Origin: a bacterium
GTDB taxonomy: Bacteria > Zhuqueibacterota > Zhuqueibacteria > Residuimicrobiales > Krinioviventaceae
DNA length: 64,000 nt
Assembly (NCBI GenBank): GCA_029561455.1
Contig: JAKQIY010000068.1
Coordinates: 248,001 to 312,000 of the forward strand
Direction of reading: 5' to 3'
Shown: piece by piece, positions 9,360-16,378 of the stretch
Numbering within the stretch: position 1 is the stretch's first letter
How the letters are laid out: each line of letters starts with the position of its first letter
Notes under the pieces: generated by a model
Database searches by the model: none
Seen by the model: only the letters and a program-made list of their open reading frames with translations
Told to the model about the DNA's origin: nothing
Made by a program: the position numbers and the translations under genes

Positions 9360-10256
9360 TTACTGTGCAATGCTTTTTACAATCTGGGTAATTTTAATTG
9401 ATTTACGATTATTGCGTATTCCGGGAATGCCGCGGAATTTTACAGCATCATCAACGGCAATATCCAGTGGTTTTTGCACCCACTGGTTCAATAATAAAAC
9501 ATCACCCACTTCAAGGTCCAGCAATTCCTGTAATTTTAATTTTGCCTTGCCCAGTTTAACAACAAACGGGAACTCGGTACGTAAGACAGTTTCCTGCATT
9601 TGTTCACGTTGATAAATTGCCGCTTCCTGGGTTTTAATAGATATTGTCCACTCTTTTATTGCTTTAAAAAACGGCCCCATCATCGGGATTGGAAGACATA
9701 TATTAATTTGATAGCGGTCTTTTTGTAATGTAACATCATAAATGACCAGAATTGTTGGCTCACTTCTGCCAACTACCTGGGCCATATAAGGATTGGTTTC
9801 AAAAGATTTTACGGTTGATTCAACGGCCAGCATATTATACCATGCCCGATCAAGCATTTGCAGCATACGATCCAGTACACGGGTAATAATGTTTTTTTCA
9901 ATAGCGGTATTGGGCCGGTTGAGGAATTTTGGTAAGCTTTGACCGCCGAAAAGCCGGTCTATGATCAAAAATATAAATTCGGGTGGTAATTCAAATATAC
10001 CGGGTTGATCCGATTTGTTGGTAGTAAATATACACAAGCCATCCGGTTCGGTACGGGAACCAATGAAATCACCAAACATCGATTCATCAATTCGAACCAG
10101 TTGTACATCGGTCAATGTCCGCAGTAATGTCGTAAAATAAGCGCCCAGTAATTTAGCATAAGCTTCATACACAAGCGAAAGTGCGGAGCGTTGTTCTTTG
10201 GTTAAACGCCGGGGATGCCGGAAATCATATAAGGATACTTTGATGTTTTTACGCAT
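9360..10256 (-). CDS. fliM: Flagellar motor switch protein FliM lacking the N-terminal CheY-binding peptide
   Basis: Middle C-ring subunit. The FliM core begins at once with YDFRHPRRLTKEQ (residues 10-22), followed by the CheC-like middle domain and the C-terminal SpoA domain (ending near KFRGIPG). In the family, about 40 residues carrying the L-S-Q-x-E-I-D-x-L-L peptide that binds phosphorylated CheY come before this point. Here a TGA lies in the same frame seven codons upstream of the ATG, so the peptide is absent. No clear ribosome-binding site precedes the ATG. It is the first gene after the promoter at 10315-10331. Confidence 0.94.
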   Translation of the reverse strand: MRKNIKVSLYDFRHPRRLTKEQRSALSLVYEAYAKLLGAYFTTLLRTLTDVQLVRIDESMFGDFIGSRTEPDGLCIFTTNKSDQPGIFELPPEFIFLIIDRLFGGQSLPKFLNRPNTAIEKNIITRVLDRMLQMLDRAWYNMLAVESTVKSFETNPYMAQVVGRSEPTILVIYDVTLQKDRYQINICLPIPMMGPFFKAIKEWTISIKTQEAAIYQREQMQETVLRTEFPFVVKLGKAKLKLQELLDLEVGDVLLLNQWVQKPLDIAVDDAVKFRGIPGIRNNRKSIKITQIVKSIAQ

Positions 10257-10314
10257 GTCGACAATAGAGTTTGTTCATAGTATTTGTATAGAATTTATCA
10301 ATTCATACTAATCT

Positions 10315-10331
10315 AAACAAACCCTGTGCCA
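10315..10331 (-). promoter_or_regulatory. Candidate sigma54 promoter for the fliM-fliA operon
   Basis: On the minus strand the sequence reads TGGCACAGGGTTTGTTT. It has the TGGCAC -24 block and a TTTG(T) -12 block, with ten bases between the GG and the G-T pair, as sigma54 requires. The only deviation at a key position is GT instead of GC at -12. Predicted transcript start is near 10305, about 50 bases before fliM. It sits inside a hairpin (10320-10353). An NtrC-type activator is encoded at 28688-30058. Confidence 0.6.
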
Positions 10332-10353
10332 CATCAGCGCATTTGACAGGGTT
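10320..10353 (-). terminator. Hairpin overlapping the fliM promoter, possible terminator
   Basis: Eight-base perfect arms, AACCCTGT and ACAGGGTT, with an 18-base loop. On the minus strand the second arm is followed by the T-rich TGTTT. The downstream arm is part of the sigma54-like promoter. Whether it ends transcription arriving from fliL is inferred. Confidence 0.45.
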
Positions 10354-10413
10354 CTTAACTCCTTATTTTTCAAGTAAATCAAAAACCCGGCAGCAGGAAT
10401 TGGCAAATTATGG

Positions 10414-10438
10414 GTAAAAACTTCCCGGATTAGCGGGA
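10414..10438 (-). terminator. Short terminator-like hairpin downstream of fliL
   Basis: On the minus strand TCCCG, six-base loop, CGGGA, then AGTTTTT. The stem is only five base pairs, so strength is uncertain. Together with the hairpin at 10320-10353 it suggests that motA-motB-fliL transcripts end here and fliM is separately transcribed. The remaining ~300 bases between fliL and fliM hold nothing else I can identify. Confidence 0.45.
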
Positions 10439-10553
10439 TTTCTTTCCTATAAATTCACCTAAATAATGATTCATCAATATTTTAATTCATTATTCCGGAA
10501 TGTGTTGGCAATCCCCTAATAATATGTCTTTTTGTGACATTATTCATCCGGAA

Positions 10554-11195
10554 TTATTGGAAAATATACTTGGTAAAATACAAACGCAGTACTTTAGTAT
10601 CGCCAATAATCGTTTCAAGCAGTATTTTTATTTCTTCACGCAAGAATGGACGGTTATCAATGTCCGATAACCATAAAACAGTCTTTCTGGAAATTAATGT
10701 GTTTATTGCATCATTTATGGCTGGTCTTTTAGCCTCCAGCCTGGTTTCAAGGTTTTTTCCTTTCGCAATCACTGATAAGGACATTACCAAATAGCGCGTA
10801 CCCCGTGTTTCTGCCGGATTGACTATTATTTCTTCAATAGAAAAAGTATAAGCTCCTTCAAGTTCTTTTTCAGGTATTTGTTCTTCAAGATAATCTGTCA
10901 AACCATCAACCATGACAGATTCATCAAGAGCCGACGAATCTTGATCCGATTGCGTCGTGGTGGTGTCATTTTTGTCTTCCGATGATAATTTGTTTTTATT
11001 TTTTATACCAGAACTGTCATTACTACTTGTTACTGTAGCACTATCGTCAATTTGAGTAGTATCAAAGTTACTCAAATTAGTTGCATTATTTATTCTGCCG
11101 GGGGGGAGAATATAAGTTACTAGAACATAAGCCAGGACAATTTGTAATATTATTAATCCAATAAATATTAAAATTTTTTTCCAATTTTCACGCAT
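10554..11195 (-). CDS. fliL: Flagellar basal-body-associated protein FliL
   Basis: Stator-associated membrane protein. A single membrane helix (about residues 8-28) is followed by a low-complexity Ser/Asp/Asn/Thr-rich linker (about 35-90) and the periplasmic FliL domain (about 95-213) with EIIVNPAETRGTRYLVMSLS and the C-terminal VLRLYFTKYIFQ, which is the family pattern. At 213 residues it is longer than the typical 150-180, entirely because of the acidic linker. GGAG precedes the ATG. The 242 bases between motB and fliL (11196-11437) show no clear promoter or terminator. Confidence 0.88.
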   Translation of the reverse strand: MRENWKKILIFIGLIILQIVLAYVLVTYILPPGRINNATNLSNFDTTQIDDSATVTSSNDSSGIKNKNKLSSEDKNDTTTTQSDQDSSALDESVMVDGLTDYLEEQIPEKELEGAYTFSIEEIIVNPAETRGTRYLVMSLSVIAKGKNLETRLEAKRPAINDAINTLISRKTVLWLSDIDNRPFLREEIKILLETIIGDTKVLRLYFTKYIFQ

Positions 11196-11437
11196 AAACT
11201 TTCTCCGCGCCTTTCATTCCCGGCATAGGGGGTGGATTTAAACTTGATGTATATAATTAAAATATAAGTATTGATAATTGTAAACAATGCAAATTTACCA
11301 AGTATCCACTTTGATAAATCCTTGTTTTCAAAACTAATTCTAAAGTATTTTTACATGTTGTCGTTTATCTACATGCATCAACGGGATCCTTAAAAAATTC
11401 AAAATTACTTACTTGATGCTTATAAGCTTTCATAACA

Positions 11438-12217
11438 TCAATAATCATTTTTATTAAAATTCCTTGACTCTAACAGATCTTGGCCGGTTAAATAAACATA
11501 ATTTAGAAAAATTTCAACCCGACGATTTTTAGCACGGTTTTCTGGTGTGTCATTTGGAGCGAGTGGTTTAAATTCACCACGCCCAATTGCAATGATTGTA
11601 TTTGGATCGACGCCGGCAGTATCGGTAAAATATTTTAAAACACTCAATGCCCGTGCAGTAGACAAATCCCAATTCGATGGGAATTGTACCGAGTTAATTG
11701 GCACATTATCCGTATGTCCTTCAACAACAACACTATATTCATTTACTAAAATCATTTTGCTGATTTTTTCTAAAATATTATACGCTTCAAATTTTAACTG
11801 CGCCTGACCGGGTTCAAAGACAAGATGATCACCCAAACGGATTATTATACCATCTTCCACCTTTTCTACAGATAGATCATTATTTTTTATTTCATCCGTA
11901 TAACCGGCTTCTACTGCATCAAGAAACTCATCTAAATTATTACGTAATTTTATATTTGATTGCATATCAGGTCGTGTAATTGTTTTGAGAACCACACTGG
12001 AACCAGGGGCATCGGTCAACGCGCCGGTCGAGCCCTGCAGGGCGCCCATCGCCTGTCGAAATTTTATTAATTCAGTATTCGAAAAGGAGACAATTAATAC
12101 AAAAAAGCATAATAACAAGCCCATTAAATCGCTATAGGTATTTAACCAGAGATCAGTTCTTTCCTCTTCCCGATGCTTCTTTTCAGGCTGCTTGAGTCTT
12201 ACATCTTCGTCACTCAT
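11438..12217 (-). CDS. motB: Flagellar stator protein MotB
   Basis: Peptidoglycan-anchored stator subunit. The chosen ATG at 12217 (MSDEDVRLK) has GGAG six bases upstream and overlaps the motA stop by eight bases; an upstream in-frame start would run ~70 bases into motA with no ribosome site. The single membrane helix TYSDLMGLLLCFFVLIVSFS carries the proton-carrying Asp at residue 30. The OmpA-like peptidoglycan domain (about 120-240) has VVVEGHTDNVPI and NRRVEIFL. Preceded by motA under a sigma28-type promoter. Confidence 0.95.
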   Translation of the reverse strand: MSDEDVRLKQPEKKHREEERTDLWLNTYSDLMGLLLCFFVLIVSFSNTELIKFRQAMGALQGSTGALTDAPGSSVVLKTITRPDMQSNIKLRNNLDEFLDAVEAGYTDEIKNNDLSVEKVEDGIIIRLGDHLVFEPGQAQLKFEAYNILEKISKMILVNEYSVVVEGHTDNVPINSVQFPSNWDLSTARALSVLKYFTDTAGVDPNTIIAIGRGEFKPLAPNDTPENRAKNRRVEIFLNYVYLTGQDLLESRNFNKNDY

Positions 12218-13004
12218 CGAGGGCTCCGTCATTTGCGGTTGTGTTTTCCCGTAAACTGGGTGATAAAATGGACAATAACTTTTCATTCAACAAACGCGGG
12301 TTGTCGCCGGCCTGGATGGACCAGATCGCATTAATAATAAGTTGTTTTATCTGTAATTCCTGTTGCGACCTTCGTTCCAGTTTTGTTGCAAATGGTAAAA
12401 AAACTACATTAGCTAAAAAAGAACCGTATAAAGTTGTAATTAGAGCCACAGCCATACCGGAGCCAATTTTGGAGGGATCAGTTAATTGTGTAAGCATTTG
12501 AACCAAACCGATAAGTGTACCGATCATTCCAAAGGCAGGTGCATAAGTACCCATTACTTTTAATATTTTTTGACCAATAATATGACGTTCTTCAATATAA
12601 CTTAACTCCATTAATAATATTTCATTTATGACTTCTTTCTTAATTCCGTCAACCATTAATTGTATACCTTTACGGGTAAAACCATCATTGGTCGCATAAA
12701 TATCTTCTTCCAACGCCAGCAGGCCGTCTTTTCTGGCTTTGCGTGATAATACATACCAAAATTCAATTGTCTCCTGAACTGTATCAATTTTCACGGTAAA
12801 GGCATTTTTCATCACTTTAAGCAATTTTGACATATCTGATAATGGATAACATAATAAAGTTGAAGCTGCCGTTCCGCCCATAACAATAAGAACTGAAGGC
12901 AAATTAAAGAAAATTTGCCAACCCGGAGACATAAAAATTGCAACCATAATGATTAAAATTCCGGAAACCAGCCCAATTACTGTTGACTTGTCCATAACAC
13001 TCAA
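12210..13004 (-). CDS. motA: Flagellar stator protein MotA
   Basis: Ion-channel stator subunit with four membrane helices (about residues 7-25, 30-50, 150-172, 182-202) and a cytoplasmic loop that contacts FliG. The segments GTYAPAFGMIGTLIGLVQML and MAVALITTLYGSFLANVVFLP (each a standard MotA block) make the call secure. The length of 264 residues is normal. It is the first gene after the FlgE terminator and carries its own promoter at 13056-13082. Confidence 0.96.
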   Translation of the reverse strand: MSVMDKSTVIGLVSGILIIMVAIFMSPGWQIFFNLPSVLIVMGGTAASTLLCYPLSDMSKLLKVMKNAFTVKIDTVQETIEFWYVLSRKARKDGLLALEEDIYATNDGFTRKGIQLMVDGIKKEVINEILLMELSYIEERHIIGQKILKVMGTYAPAFGMIGTLIGLVQMLTQLTDPSKIGSGMAVALITTLYGSFLANVVFLPFATKLERRSQQELQIKQLIINAIWSIQAGDNPRLLNEKLLSILSPSLRENTTANDGALDE

Positions 13005-13055
13005 ACCAAAATCAATTCATATACAATACAGAAATCCTAGTTCATTACTTTATTA

Positions 13056-13082
13056 TTATCGGATTTCTTTAATTAAACTTGA
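13056..13082 (-). promoter_or_regulatory. Sigma28 (FliA)-type promoter for motA-motB
   Basis: On the minus strand: TCAAGTTT, 11-base spacer, TCCGATAA. The enterobacterial FliA consensus is TAAAGTTT-N11-GCCGATAA, so 14 of 16 positions agree with exact spacing. It lies 52 bases upstream of the motA ATG and downstream of the flgE terminator. Confidence 0.8.
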
Positions 13083-13105
13083 ATAAAATTACTACATAAA
13101 TCAAA

Positions 13106-13134
13106 TTTAAAAACGGGCGCTTGTCAGCGCCCGT
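13106..13134 (-). terminator. Rho-independent terminator after flgE
   Basis: Perfect eight-base stem ACGGGCGC / GCGCCCGT with a six-base loop, followed on the minus strand by TTTTTAAATT. It closes the flgB-flgE transcript. Confidence 0.9.
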
Positions 13135-13148
13135 CATGACTGCTATTA

Positions 13149-15176
13149 TTAACGTTTCAATTGTACAATTTCGTTTAACAGCGTATCGGCGGTTGTAATA
13201 ACCCGCGAATTAGCCTGGAATCCACGTTGTGAAATGATCATTTTGGCAAATTCCGATGCCAGATCAACATTCGACATTTCCAGAGTTTCCGGGGATATTT
13301 CCGTCTGAATTGTAGAGCCTGCCCAACCACGCACCGGCATACCGCTATTGGCGCCGACCTGGAACAAATTATCGCCAACTTGCTCAAAACCTTGCGGGTT
13401 ATTGACTGTCGCAACCGCGATTTGCGCAATTGCCTGACTTACACCATTGGTAAAATGACCGGTAATAGTTCCGGTTTCATCAAAGGAGTAATCATATAAT
13501 TCACCCATACCATAACCATCTTGCATATTGGGCACCGCTGAAGTGGTGCTGTTGAATTGCGTCAATCCGTTAAAGTAACCGGCCTGTCCGGGATCAAGGT
13601 TGATTTCCATCGTTGCGGAACCTTCACCCGGTTCAAAAGTCAGGGGCATTCCGTCTTCAATTTCAATGGCCGACAAACTACCGTCGGGATTGAATTTCAT
13701 ATAGCCGCGGTTTCCTGCGCTTGGTTCGATCGTACCATTATCAATTGTACATTCCCACCGCCACAGATCGGGGTCGGTCAGCGATGAAATATTGGTAAAA
13801 TTGATTTGCAGGGTATGCGGTTTACCTTTTGAATCATAGATTTGAATGCTGGTTTGGTGTTCACCGGCATCGCGTCCTTCAATCCTGGTATTAAAAGTTG
13901 GGGTAGCAATCGAATTATAATTAGCGTCGGTCAGGGTGATGGCACAGGTACGTTCCGAAACACCGGCTTCGGTATCGGTAACTGTTAAATTACCATTGTT
14001 ATCAACTGTAATTTCAGCGCCCGGAAATACACTATCAATAGCATTAATCAAATCACCAAGAGTACTGGGATTGCCGAGTCCATCGGCATCAGCCAGGAAT
14101 GTAAAACTACCGGTACGGCCGAAACCTGCTTTATCGGCGCCGCCGATCTTGATAATATCGCCATCGGTTAAATGACCTTCAAAAAAGGGAATTTCCGTTA
14201 AATAAGTACTAGCTGTTGTACCGGAGCCAGTTCCAGTAATATTCAGGGTTGTAGCAGCGCCGGAGAATGAACCACCTAATGTAATATGGGTATCGGCGCC
14301 GCCGGTATCGGTTGTACGAATGCGTAAATAATCATTACCCCCTGTTGTATACACTTCGGCAACAATTTCACCGCTTATTTCCCGGTTAGCATCAATCTGG
14401 TTATTAATTTCAGCAACAACTTCTTTTAACGTGCCATAAGTTCCGGCAGTTAAATTTATTGTAGTATTAATTGTACCATCAGCATCGTCGTCAATTTCCA
14501 GATCAATCTGATTATTGGTGGCATCTATGACCAAGCCGGCTGGGTTAGCCGTCAATACATCCGCCCAATTACCAACACTGGTCAAAGAGGCGGTTTTAGC
14601 ATAAGAAGCCGCCAATACTTTGGATACTTTATTGGTATTCGAATCCAGGTTACCGGTCAACTGTACATCCTCAGTCGCTTTAGCCGGAGCTTTTTGGCCA
14701 AACGGTAAGGCTATACTTTGAATCCTGGTTTGGTTGGAAATATCTCCTGTGGCATCGGCAACACGACCTTGTACGCGCAACCCTGTATTTCCATACACTA
14801 TATAACCATTACTATCAGTGGTAAAATTACCAACGCGGGTAAAATATTCCTGCTCACCATCGCTCAACAGGAAAAACGCATCGCCCTGGATTGCCAAATC
14901 CAGACGATTCCCGGTATTTTCAAGATCACCCTGGGTGAATACTTTATCAATACTGCCAATCGACATGCCTATACCTACATAAAGGGGGTTAATACCGCCC
15001 TTAGAGGTAGTCGGTTTGGTACCGACCGACAATGCCTGTGACAGGTTTTCTTTAAAATTAACTCGTTCGGCTTTATAGCCTTTGGTGTTTACATTAGCGA
15101 TATTATTACCAATAACATCTAATTCGGTTTGATGATTTTGTAAACCCGAAACCCCGGCAAACATAGAACGTAACAT
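13149..15176 (-). CDS. flgE: Flagellar hook protein FlgE, enlarged form
   Basis: Hook subunit. The N-terminal rod motif (SGLQNHQTELDVIGNNIANV...TKGYK, about residues 10-36) and the C-terminal block (VDLASEFAKMIISQRGFQAN, near residue 640) are the standard helical ends of axial proteins. At 675 residues it is much longer than the ~400 of enteric FlgE; the extra length is in the surface region (about residues 180-450), rich in Thr, Gly, Asp and Asn. AGGAGG lies just before the ATG. The 91-base gap upstream holds two hairpins. Confidence 0.95.
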   Translation of the reverse strand: MLRSMFAGVSGLQNHQTELDVIGNNIANVNTKGYKAERVNFKENLSQALSVGTKPTTSKGGINPLYVGIGMSIGSIDKVFTQGDLENTGNRLDLAIQGDAFFLLSDGEQEYFTRVGNFTTDSNGYIVYGNTGLRVQGRVADATGDISNQTRIQSIALPFGQKAPAKATEDVQLTGNLDSNTNKVSKVLAASYAKTASLTSVGNWADVLTANPAGLVIDATNNQIDLEIDDDADGTINTTINLTAGTYGTLKEVVAEINNQIDANREISGEIVAEVYTTGGNDYLRIRTTDTGGADTHITLGGSFSGAATTLNITGTGSGTTASTYLTEIPFFEGHLTDGDIIKIGGADKAGFGRTGSFTFLADADGLGNPSTLGDLINAIDSVFPGAEITVDNNGNLTVTDTEAGVSERTCAITLTDANYNSIATPTFNTRIEGRDAGEHQTSIQIYDSKGKPHTLQINFTNISSLTDPDLWRWECTIDNGTIEPSAGNRGYMKFNPDGSLSAIEIEDGMPLTFEPGEGSATMEINLDPGQAGYFNGLTQFNSTTSAVPNMQDGYGMGELYDYSFDETGTITGHFTNGVSQAIAQIAVATVNNPQGFEQVGDNLFQVGANSGMPVRGWAGSTIQTEISPETLEMSNVDLASEFAKMIISQRGFQANSRVITTADTLLNEIVQLKR

Positions 15177-15199
15177 TGTATACCTCCTAAAGAAGTTAC

Positions 15200-15251
15200 T
15201 TACCGCCTCTATCAGTCAGCGGTAATGGGCTTCCCTCAAGGGGTCCAGCCC
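15200..15251 (-). other. Two adjacent hairpins in the flgE leader
   Basis: On the minus strand, GGGCT...AGCCC with an inner CCC/GGG stem (15227-15251) is followed directly by TTACCGC, 12-base loop, GCGGTAA (15200-15225). Neither has a T-run, so they look like leader structure or mRNA-stability elements, not terminators. They lie between two co-oriented operon genes, about 24 bases before the flgE start. The role is unknown. Confidence 0.5.
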
Positions 15252-15267
15252 GTATTTAAAAAATTAA

Positions 15268-15663
15268 TTAACTAATTACCAGTGCGCTATCGATATTTGT
15301 AAATACATTTCCTTTTAAACCGTCATTTTCTATTGCTGTTATTACGGTACGGTTTTCCGCACTGACCAGAAATGCATTATTGTTCATAATTATCAGTGAT
15401 TCTCGACCACCTTTTTCTAATATTTGTTCAATTCCATTTTGTAATCTTTGCCGATCATCCATACTCAGTTCAATATTTCTTTCTATTAAACGATTTTGTG
15501 CATGAACGGAAAACTTTAATTCAGTGCCCTGCTGCGCCTGCTGTCGTTGTAATATCTCCTGAAACGACGTACCGGCATTCGGCTGGGCATTGATACTGCG
15601 TTTAATCCGCTCCGCACCGGATGGACCTCGAACACTACCAATATTGGGAATGTTTTCGGCCAT
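15268..15663 (-). CDS. Flagellar operon protein (TIGR02530 type)
   Basis: Small conserved protein found between flgD and flgE in many flagellated bacteria. The core FSVHAQNRLIERNIELS (about residues 50-66) and the end NVFTNIDSALVIS match the family as I know it; its molecular role is not established. I take the ATG at 15663 because AGGAGG sits eight bases ahead, while a GTG nine bases further upstream is too close to that site. The protein is ~131 residues and has a Gln-rich linker near the middle of the N-terminal half. Confidence 0.87.
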   Translation of the reverse strand: MAENIPNIGSVRGPSGAERIKRSINAQPNAGTSFQEILQRQQAQQGTELKFSVHAQNRLIERNIELSMDDRQRLQNGIEQILEKGGRESLIIMNNNAFLVSAENRTVITAIENDGLKGNVFTNIDSALVIS

Positions 15664-15701
15664 ACCATTCACCTCCTTTCAAACATATTTTGGTTATATA
15701 A

Positions 15702-16361
15702 TTAGATTTCATTTACTTCAATCACATCCTTTAAATTAACCTGGGCAGCACCGATCATCAGCACCGGCAAACCATCAATAAATTTTAAACCGGTTACCTT
15801 GCCCTTAATCATTGTATCAGCCTGTACAGCATTACCTGAAGCATCGGTTGCAACTACCTTGAAATAGTATGCACCCTCGCCCATAGCATTGCCGTTATTA
15901 TCCTTTCCATCCCATTCGTATTTTTGCACACCGGCATTTTGTTCGCCAAGATCAATTGTCCGCACCAGGTCGCCATCTTCCGAATATATCGAAACAACGG
16001 TACTGGCTTGAGCAGCAAGATTAAACATATAATCCGTTTTACCGGTAGAATCCAGGTTCAATGTCGATGAATAGCCCTGCAATTCCTTGCCGATAAGCGA
16101 CGAAACCACCGCATTGCTCATCGATTGTGTTACATACGCATTATCTTCCAGATTGGAATTGATATTATAAAGCTGTTCCAGCGAACTGAATTGTGACAAC
16201 TGGGCAACAAACTCGGTGTTATCCATAGGGTCCAGGGGGTCCTGGTTCTTTAATTGAGTTACTAACAAATTTAAAAAATCATCCTTATCCAGATTTGTGG
16301 CGCCAGTCAATGAAGACGTCAGGCTGGTTTGGGTACTGCTGCCTATGCTCGATACTGCCAT
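15702..16361 (-). CDS. flgD: Flagellar hook assembly scaffold FlgD
   Basis: Hook-cap protein needed for polymerising FlgE. The N-terminal signature LDKDDFLNLLVTQLKNQDPL followed by MDNTEFVAQLSQFS (about residues 24-60) is diagnostic. The C-terminal half carries the FlgD Ig-like region with YEWDGKDNNGNAMGEGAYYF. The length of 219 residues is normal. It lies 17 bases downstream of fliK. Confidence 0.95.
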   Translation of the reverse strand: MAVSSIGSSTQTSLTSSLTGATNLDKDDFLNLLVTQLKNQDPLDPMDNTEFVAQLSQFSSLEQLYNINSNLEDNAYVTQSMSNAVVSSLIGKELQGYSSTLNLDSTGKTDYMFNLAAQASTVVSIYSEDGDLVRTIDLGEQNAGVQKYEWDGKDNNGNAMGEGAYYFKVVATDASGNAVQADTMIKGKVTGLKFIDGLPVLMIGAAQVNLKDVIEVNEI

Positions 16362-16378
16362 ACATTACACTCCTGTTC

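Noticed and set aside
11234-11260. TCAAGTTT on the minus strand upstream of fliL, resembling a sigma28 -35
   Set aside because: No GCCGATAA-like -10 element at the right distance.
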